13,974 nt of DNA from JBBKWH01 sp037968855 (lineage in GTDB: Bacteria; Pseudomonadota; Gammaproteobacteria; Pseudomonadales; Moraxellaceae), in the NCBI GenBank assembly GCA_037968855.1, contig JBBKWH010000108.1:1-13974 (forward strand), in the 5' to 3' direction. Below the pieces are notes generated by a model. It was not told the DNA's origin, made no database searches, and saw only the letters and a program-made list of their open reading frames with translations. Every line of letters begins with the position of its first letter. Within the stretch, counting starts at the first letter, position 1. Positions 5,410 through 11,180 of this stretch are shown one piece after another. Both the position numbers and the translations under genes were made by a program.

Positions 5410-6864
5410 ATGACCTCTCAATCTGTTGACATTGCCATTATTGGTGCGGGAACTGCTGGTCAAACCGCCTATCGCGAAGCGGTCAAAAGCACCGATTCGG
5501 TGTTGCTGATCAATCAAGATTCGTGGGGAACCACCTGCGCACATGTGGGCTGTATGCCCAGCAAGTTGCTGATCGCGGCAGCCAATCGTGCCCACGAGAT
5601 CCAAAATGCCGAAGTGTTTGGTCTGCATGGCTCGGTCACGATTGATGGTGTAGCGGTGATGCAGCGGGTGCGCAAAGAGCGTGACCGTTTTACCCAAGGC
5701 GTGATTGATGCGGTCAATGATTGGCCCGAACGCCATCGCCTGAGTGGCCATGCAGTGCTCAAAGACCAACACACCATTCATGTTGGCGGTAAACATACCA
5801 TTAGCGCCAAAAAAATCGTGATCGCCACCGGATCAAGTCCGGTTGTGCCAAAGGACTGGAAAGATGCGATTGGCGAGCGCTTACTGACCACCGATAGTAT
5901 TTTTGAACTGGATGATCTGCCGTATAGTATCGCGGTCATTGGCGCAGGTGCAGTCGGCTTGGAGTTAGCGCAAGCGCTGCATCGTTTAGGCGTTAAGGTC
6001 ACGGTATTTAACCGTAGCGACAGGCTGGGTACCCTGACTGATCCGGTATTACAGGCCAATGCACATGCAGTATTGGGCAAAGAATTAACCTTGGTGTTAA
6101 ACAGCAGCATTGATCGGGTTGAAGCGCATGATCAACGCGCCAGATTGTTTTATACCGACAGTGACGGTCAGTCGCACCAAGGCACCTTTGACTATGTGCT
6201 GTGTGCGATGGGTCGCAAGCCAAATCTAACCAGCATGCATCTAGATCAACTGGGCATTGAGCTTGATGAACGTGGCCAGCCAACTGCATTTGATCCCTTA
6301 AGCGGCCAGATTAGCGATACCGCGTTATTTATGGCCGGTGATGTAAATGGTTTTCGCCCACTGCTACACGAAGCGGCCAACCAAGGCCATCATGCTGGCA
6401 ACAATGCTGGACGCTACCCAGACATCCGCCGCGTGCCGCAACAAGTGTCCATGTCAGTGGTGTTTTGTGAGCCACAAATGGCGATGGTTGGCCAATCGTA
6501 TGCAGACATTCATCAACGTTTGGTCGAGCATGATGAAGCATTTTCGGTCGGTAGCGCTTGTTTTGTCAGTCAAGGACGAAGCAACGTGATGGCAGTCAAT
6601 CAAGGTGCGATGCGCGTGTATGGTCAGGCCAAAACCGGCAAGCTATTGGGCGCTGAGATTTTTGGCCCTGCCGCCGAACATCTGGCACATTTGCTGGCAT
6701 GGGCCATGCAACACGACATGACCGTCGCGCAAATGCTGGATAGCCCGTTTTATCATCCGGTGATTGAAGAAGCAGTCCGCACCGCCCTACGCGACCTGCA
6801 ACGCGCCATGAGCATGGGGCCTGTACCGGTCAAAGGGTGCTTGGACTGCGGCGCAGGCGCTTAA
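5410..6864 (+). CDS. Dihydrolipoyl dehydrogenase-like FAD/NAD(P) disulfide oxidoreductase with C-terminal CxxC
   Basis: This is a class I pyridine nucleotide-disulfide oxidoreductase of 484 residues, closest in my recollection to the orphan Lpd3-type enzymes of Pseudomonas. In order it has an FAD-binding GAGTAG (12-17), redox cysteines C43 and C48 in TTCAHVGCMPSK, ATGSSP (139-144), a nucleotide-binding GAGAVG (178-183), a second FAD contact MAGD (308-311), and the catalytic His-Glu pair H449 and E454 in HPVIEE. No E1 or E2 dehydrogenase genes or lipoyl domain lie nearby. Two oddities stand out. The end of the second strand of the nucleotide-binding fold is FNRSDR, without the acidic residue typical of NADH-specific Lpd. 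The tail adds a second cysteine pair, C477 and C480. AAGGA at 5394-5398 precedes the ATG by 11 nt. Substrate could be lipoyl groups, OsmC, or another disulfide. Transcription probably continues into the channel gene 18 bp downstream. Confidence 0.88.
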   Translation: MTSQSVDIAIIGAGTAGQTAYREAVKSTDSVLLINQDSWGTTCAHVGCMPSKLLIAAANRAHEIQNAEVFGLHGSVTIDGVAVMQRVRKERDRFTQGVIDAVNDWPERHRLSGHAVLKDQHTIHVGGKHTISAKKIVIATGSSPVVPKDWKDAIGERLLTTDSIFELDDLPYSIAVIGAGAVGLELAQALHRLGVKVTVFNRSDRLGTLTDPVLQANAHAVLGKELTLVLNSSIDRVEAHDQRARLFYTDSDGQSHQGTFDYVLCAMGRKPNLTSMHLDQLGIELDERGQPTAFDPLSGQISDTALFMAGDVNGFRPLLHEAANQGHHAGNNAGRYPDIRRVPQQVSMSVVFCEPQMAMVGQSYADIHQRLVEHDEAFSVGSACFVSQGRSNVMAVNQGAMRVYGQAKTGKLLGAEIFGPAAEHLAHLLAWAMQHDMTVAQMLDSPFYHPVIEEAVRTALRDLQRAMSMGPVPVKGCLDCGAGA

Positions 6865-6882
6865 ATTTTTGAGAATACAACC

Positions 6883-8028
6883 ATGTCCGTCTTTACTGAC
6901 CGTTTAGAACAAGCCTTTCGTGACACGCTCAGTTACACCATCGGCGCACCCGAACATTTGGATTTTCGCTGGTCCGAACTACTGGGCAATGTGTTGGCCA
7001 AAGGCGTGGTCGTGGTGGTACTGGTTGGTGTGTTTAGCCTGCTGTACTGGCTGTTACGGACGGGTCTAAAGTGGTGCGAAAAGCGCTTTAACCTCGCCCA
7101 CGAATGGATTGATGCTTTCAAAAACGCCCTCAAGTTTTTTTGGTTATTGGCCTGTTTAATCGCTGTTTTGTCCCAGTGCGGCATGACCCCAGAAACGCTC
7201 CAAGCCACAGCACGCGCCTCGATTGCAGGCTTGGTGTTTTATATTTTATGGAAAGTCAGCTCACGCTTTATGGGTCGTGCGCTTGGCCGCTTTAACCTTG
7301 ATGCCTCGATTGAGCAACTGCTTAAAAATCTACTGTCGGTGCTGATTGTGGTGCTGGGTATTGCGGCGGTAATGGCGCAGTTTGGCTTTAATATTTTATC
7401 GATTATTGCTGGTTTAGGCATTGTTGGTTTGGCGGTGGGCTTTGCTGCGCAATCCACGCTATCGAATTTTATTGCTGGCATTACGATTTTGTTGGAGCGA
7501 CCGTTTCGGATTGGCGACTGGGTGCGGATTAATGATCAAGAAGGCAAAATTATCAAAATCGCCTTACGCACCACCCATATCAAAACCCGCGACAACATCT
7601 CGATTATTATTCCCAATGCCACCGTGGCCTCTGCCGATCTGACCAACTTAACCGCACGGGATTTGATTCGTTTTTCGGTGTTTTGTCAGATTGCCTATAA
7701 AGAGTCGATTGCCCAAGCACGCGAGGTCATTTTGGCGCGATTGGACGGCATAGAGGATATTTTGCACACCCCTGCCCCATTGGTAAATGCGCGCGAACTG
7801 GCCGACTCTGGTGTCACCTTGGTGATTCGCTATTGGCTTAATCCGGTCCAAGTCGAGCGTCAGCCACGTATTTCAGAGATGCTGTTAGAAGAAATCAAAA
7901 GCGCTCTAGATGCAGCAAGCATTGAGATTCCGTTCCCGCATGTGCAGCTCATGTACAACCCTGCCGACAATCAACCTATTAATCAACCTGCCAGCACAGC
8001 GACCAGCAAGCCTGCCATCATTGACTAA
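6883..8028 (+). CDS. MscS-family small-conductance mechanosensitive channel
   Basis: This inner-membrane channel opens under membrane tension to release solutes during hypo-osmotic shock. The 381-residue protein has about five predicted membrane segments (roughly 37-59, 82-98, 112-126, 147-165 and the pore helix 171-200). The pore helix has the Gly/Ala pattern of MscS TM3 (GLGIVGLAVGFAAQSTLSNF), followed by ITILLERPFRIGDWVRI and the beta-domain IIIPNA. The cytoplasmic vestibule follows, and the tail (about 357-381) is polar, rich in Asn, Pro, Ser and Thr. It has two more membrane segments than E. coli MscS. It starts 18 bp after the flavoenzyme stop, with GAGA upstream of the ATG, so it is likely in the same operon. 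It converges with the DUF2798-like gene across about 25 bp without an obvious terminator. Confidence 0.92.
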   Translation: MSVFTDRLEQAFRDTLSYTIGAPEHLDFRWSELLGNVLAKGVVVVVLVGVFSLLYWLLRTGLKWCEKRFNLAHEWIDAFKNALKFFWLLACLIAVLSQCGMTPETLQATARASIAGLVFYILWKVSSRFMGRALGRFNLDASIEQLLKNLLSVLIVVLGIAAVMAQFGFNILSIIAGLGIVGLAVGFAAQSTLSNFIAGITILLERPFRIGDWVRINDQEGKIIKIALRTTHIKTRDNISIIIPNATVASADLTNLTARDLIRFSVFCQIAYKESIAQAREVILARLDGIEDILHTPAPLVNARELADSGVTLVIRYWLNPVQVERQPRISEMLLEEIKSALDAASIEIPFPHVQLMYNPADNQPINQPASTATSKPAIID

Positions 8029-8053
8029 ACACGACTGTCCAAGCGGTGGCAGA

Positions 8054-8308
8054 TCATGGCATTTCTTGGGTCAGATAGGCCACCATCTTCAGCACCATGG
8101 GCCGTAAGATAAACAGCAAGGCAAACGCCACCGGCCAGACCTTAATAAACGCATGTAGCCAGATACTGACAAAATGCGGATTCATGCCAGTATTCAAAAA
8201 TGTCACCAATCCTGACATCAAAAAAGCCATCAGCATCGACATCAAAAACGCCGTCAGTAGCGGCGCATATTTGGCATGAAAACGCGGTAACACACGAGCC
8301 TGTAACAT
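8054..8308 (-). CDS. Small DUF2798-like inner-membrane protein
   Basis: The 84-residue product has two predicted membrane segments, about 17-39 (LLTAFLMSMLMAFLMSGLVT) and 53-75, with LNTGMNPHFVSIWLHAF between them. The pattern of a basic N-terminus, the FLMSxLMxFxMSG helix and a final RP-containing helix resembles DUF2798 proteins, which are frequent in Acinetobacter and relatives and have no known function. The ATG at 8308 is preferred to an in-frame ATG at 8368 because the upstream 20 residues are not typical of the family and GGTGG precedes the ATG by 7 nt. The call rests on recalled pattern, not on a search. Confidence 0.7.
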   Translation of the reverse strand: MLQARVLPRFHAKYAPLLTAFLMSMLMAFLMSGLVTFLNTGMNPHFVSIWLHAFIKVWPVAFALLFILRPMVLKMVAYLTQEMP

Positions 8309-8466
8309 GATGATGCCACCCCTATTCAAACACGCCAAAACAATCACATAAACGCAAAAGCGCTTCACCGTGCCGCATCATACCTAATCCATCCAACAAC
8401 AAAACCACTCAATCCCACAGTCTTTTTAAAGCTGCGCTTCATACCGTGCGACCCAACCCGTCGCTA

Positions 8467-8495
8467 TGTCCATTGCCGACCACAGCCCCTATAAT
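8467..8495 (+). promoter_or_regulatory. Candidate promoter for rep
   Basis: A perfect TATAAT (8490-8495) is preceded at 17 bp by TGTCCA (8467-8472), only 3/6 to the -35 consensus. Transcription would start near 8502. That would leave no leader for the ATG at 8504 but about 20 nt for the ATG at 8522, supporting the latter as the rep start. Confidence 0.5.
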
Positions 8496-8521
8496 GCCCA
8501 CTCATGCCGGAGACCCCAATC

Positions 8522-10570
8522 ATGAGCGGCCACAACGCCAAACTATCAGCCCTAAATCCACGTCAACAAGAGGCGCTTGAATACGTCAGCGGCCCGTTGC
8601 TGGTACTGGCGGGCGCGGGGTCAGGCAAAACCGCTGTGATCACCCGCAAAATCGCCCATCTGGTGCACAACTGCAACGTGCCTGCCCATCGCATCGTCGC
8701 CATGACCTTTACCAACAAGGCCGCGCGCGAGATGAAAGAACGGGTCAGCAAGCTATTGGGCAAAGATGAAGGCCGTGGCCTGACCGTCTCGACCTTCCAC
8801 AATTTTGGCTTAAATTTGTTGCGTTTTGAGCTGAAGCACACACCGCTAAAAAACAACTTTTCCATCATGGATGCCGATGACTGCAAACGGCTATTGATGG
8901 ATTTAATGCAGCGCGACAACTTAAGCGGCGCAGAAAGCAAAGAACTGATTGCCAAAGCCATGCGCCGGATTAGCGAATGGAAAAACGACCTGATCTTGCC
9001 GCCCGAAGCCATCAGCACCGCCATTGATAACGAAGATCTGCATCTGGCCCACCTATACGAACTGTACGAACGCAACATTCGTGCCTATAACGCAGTGGAT
9101 TTTGACGATTTGATCGTACTGCCCACTCGCCTGCTACAAGACAATGCCGAAGTGCGCGACAAATGGCAAAACCGCGTGCGCTATTTGCTGGTGGACGAAT
9201 ACCAAGACACCAACACCGCGCAATATATGCTGGTCAAGTTATTGGTTGGCGTGCAAGCGCGCTTTACCGCAGTGGGTGATGACGACCAATCGATCTATGC
9301 ATGGCGCGGCGCAAAACCTGAAAACATGGCGCTACTGGCCGAAGATTTTCCGCAGCTTAAAGTCATTAAACTGGAACAAAACTATCGCTCGACCACCCGT
9401 ATTTTAAAAGCCGCCAACTCGGTCATTACCAACAACCCGCACTTGTTTGAAAAAAAGCTCTGGTCTGACAAAGGCCATGGCGACGCGATTCGGGTCATCA
9501 CCTGCCGCAATGACGACGACGAAGCCGAACGCATCGTGCATGACCTGATGACGCATAAGCTGATGAACGGCAAAACATGGCAAGACTATGCCGTGCTGTA
9601 TCGCGGCAACTTTCAAGCGCGGGTGCTAGAAACCCAACTGCGTCAGCTACAGATTCCGTATAAGTTATCCGGCGGTACCTCGTTCTTTGCCCGTGCCGAA
9701 ATCAAAGACGTGATGAGCTACCTGCGCCTGATCATCAACCCCGATGATGACAGCGCCTTTTTGCGCATTATCAACACACCCAAACGTGCCATTGGCCCTG
9801 CCACGCTGGAAAAACTGGGCCTGTTTGCGCAGGAATACACCATCTCGCTGCTGATGGCCGCAGGCGACCTACGACTTGGTATGGCCATGCCGAAAAAAGC
9901 GGCAGCGCAACTACACGAATTTGCCCAATTTATTGAGCATTTTACCCGCGAGCTACACGACCATAGCGACCCCGTGCCATTGGTTCGGCAGATGATCAAC
10001 GAAACCGGCTATATTGATTACATCAAAGAGCAAGCCGCCACGCCGCAAGCCGAAAAAAACAAAATCGACAATCTCGAAACGCTGTTCTCGTCGATTCAAA
10101 ACTTGATCAACAAGGCCGACGACGAAGACGAACGCAATATCGAAAGCGTGATTCGCAAACTGGTGTTGCTCGATTTGCTTGATCAACAACAATCTGAAGA
10201 AGACACCGACAAGGTCAACCTGATGACCTTGCACGCGGCCAAAGGCTTGGAGTTTCCCTACGTCTATATCATGGGCTTAGAAGAAGACATGCTGCCGCAT
10301 CGCAACTCGATTGCCGCCGACACCGTGGAAGAAGAACGCCGCCTGATGTACGTCGGCATCACCCGCGCCCGTCAAGGCTTGACCTTAACACTTGCCAGCC
10401 AACGCAAAGCCGGTGGCCAAATGCGCCACACCACGCCAAGTCGTTTTTTGGACGAATTGCCACAAGACGAGTTGGAATGGTCAGGCAAGCCGAAGCAAAA
10501 ATTGTCCAATGTTGACCCAAAAGCGCAAGCACAGGCGTATTTGGCCAACTTAAAGGCGCTGATGAAATAG
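8522..10570 (+). CDS. rep: ATP-dependent DNA helicase Rep (SF1A)
   Basis: Rep is a 3'-to-5' single-strand translocase and helicase that clears proteins ahead of the replication fork and helps restart. The 682-residue protein shows all superfamily 1A motifs: Walker A GAGSGKT (31-37), DEYQDTN with D225 and E226, VGDDDQSIYAWRGAKPENM from residue 251, LEQNYRST, LMTLHAAKGLEFPYVYI, and EERRLMYVGITRARQG from about 603. The YAWRGA form of motif III and the short C-terminus favour Rep over UvrD, whose motif reads YGWRGA; E. coli Rep is 673 residues. The ATG at 8522 has GGAG at 8509-8512 and fits the TATAAT at 8490; an in-frame ATG at 8504 is less likely. dut follows after 48 bp. Confidence 0.95.
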   Translation: MSGHNAKLSALNPRQQEALEYVSGPLLVLAGAGSGKTAVITRKIAHLVHNCNVPAHRIVAMTFTNKAAREMKERVSKLLGKDEGRGLTVSTFHNFGLNLLRFELKHTPLKNNFSIMDADDCKRLLMDLMQRDNLSGAESKELIAKAMRRISEWKNDLILPPEAISTAIDNEDLHLAHLYELYERNIRAYNAVDFDDLIVLPTRLLQDNAEVRDKWQNRVRYLLVDEYQDTNTAQYMLVKLLVGVQARFTAVGDDDQSIYAWRGAKPENMALLAEDFPQLKVIKLEQNYRSTTRILKAANSVITNNPHLFEKKLWSDKGHGDAIRVITCRNDDDEAERIVHDLMTHKLMNGKTWQDYAVLYRGNFQARVLETQLRQLQIPYKLSGGTSFFARAEIKDVMSYLRLIINPDDDSAFLRIINTPKRAIGPATLEKLGLFAQEYTISLLMAAGDLRLGMAMPKKAAAQLHEFAQFIEHFTRELHDHSDPVPLVRQMINETGYIDYIKEQAATPQAEKNKIDNLETLFSSIQNLINKADDEDERNIESVIRKLVLLDLLDQQQSEEDTDKVNLMTLHAAKGLEFPYVYIMGLEEDMLPHRNSIAADTVEEERRLMYVGITRARQGLTLTLASQRKAGGQMRHTTPSRFLDELPQDELEWSGKPKQKLSNVDPKAQAQAYLANLKALMK

Positions 10571-10618
10571 TCAGCGCGTCTGCTCATTTTTTTCTCTCAT
10601 GGAATAGATCCTCGCCTT

Positions 10619-11074
10619 ATGAAACTCCAACTTAAAATCATCGACCCCCGTATTGGCAGCACATGGCCATTGCCCAGCTACGGCACCGCCGGTTCGGCCG
10701 GTATTGATCTGCGTGCCTGTTTGGATCAAGACAGCATCGTGATTGAGGCCGGACAAACCGTGTTGGTCAAAACTGGCATCTCGATCTACATCGAAGATAC
10801 CGGATTTGCCGGTATGCTATTGCCGCGCTCAGGCTTAGGCCATAAACACGGTATCGTGTTGGGCAATTTGGTTGGTTTGATTGATTCGGACTATCAAGGT
10901 GAACTGATGGTATCGGTCTGGAATCGCAGTGAAATACCATTCACACTTGAAGCAGGTGAACGGATGGCACAATATGTGCTGGTTCCAGTGGTGCAAGCGC
11001 AATTTGATATTGTCGATGAGTTTGCAGCCAGCAGTCGCGGTGCTGGTGGCTTTGGTCATACAGGCCGCCAATAA
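10619..11074 (+). CDS. dut: Deoxyuridine 5'-triphosphate nucleotidohydrolase (dUTPase)
   Basis: dUTPase hydrolyses dUTP to dUMP and pyrophosphate, keeping uracil out of DNA and supplying dUMP for thymidylate. The 151-residue trimeric-type protein has all five motifs: AGIDLRA (27-33), PRSGLG (69-74), GLIDSDYQGEL (86-96) with D90 as catalytic aspartate, GERMAQYVLVPV, and the C-terminal lid RGAGGFGHTG (140-149). Length matches E. coli Dut. The ribosome site is weak (GGA about 14 nt upstream of the ATG), but MKLQLKIIDP is the standard N-terminus. It lies 48 bp after rep with no clear terminator between, so read-through from rep is likely. Confidence 0.97.
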   Translation: MKLQLKIIDPRIGSTWPLPSYGTAGSAGIDLRACLDQDSIVIEAGQTVLVKTGISIYIEDTGFAGMLLPRSGLGHKHGIVLGNLVGLIDSDYQGELMVSVWNRSEIPFTLEAGERMAQYVLVPVVQAQFDIVDEFAASSRGAGGFGHTGRQ

Positions 11075-11078
11075 GTAA

Positions 11079-11104
11079 TTGCAACATCAAGCCGTTGCAA
11101 CATC
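11079..11104 (+). repeat. 10-bp direct repeat TTGCAACATC
   Basis: TTGCAACATC occurs at 11079-11088 and 11095-11104, a 16-bp period, just after the dut stop codon. It is in the dut/mutase gap upstream of the promoter candidate at 11147. Function unknown; it may be chance. Confidence 0.4.
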
Positions 11105-11146
11105 TAACGCAAGCAATGACAACCAGCGGTCAACTCCAGTACAGTA

Positions 11147-11175
11147 TTGGCCGTTTGGTACCATAATCATATGAT
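11147..11175 (+). promoter_or_regulatory. Candidate promoter for the mutase gene
   Basis: TTGGCC (11147-11152, 4/6) is followed after 17 bp by TATGAT (11170-11175, 5/6). The predicted transcript start, about 11182, falls on the annotated ATG at 11181, so this promoter would give a leaderless message or use a later start. An alternative -10, CATAAT at 11162-11167, lacks a suitable -35. Confidence 0.4.
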
Positions 11176-11180
11176 CAGGG

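Noticed and set aside
5344..5796. 150-residue minus-strand frame overlapping the flavoenzyme gene
   Set aside because: It is antisense to conserved FAD and redox motifs and shows no recognisable domain.
8522..10570. UvrD as the identity of the helicase
   Set aside because: The motif VGDDDQSIYAWRGAKPENM, the length of 682 and adjacency to dut fit Rep better than UvrD.
10571..10618. Terminator between rep and dut (T-run at about 10588)
   Set aside because: The T-run lacks a convincing GC-rich stem before it; only about three base pairs can be formed.
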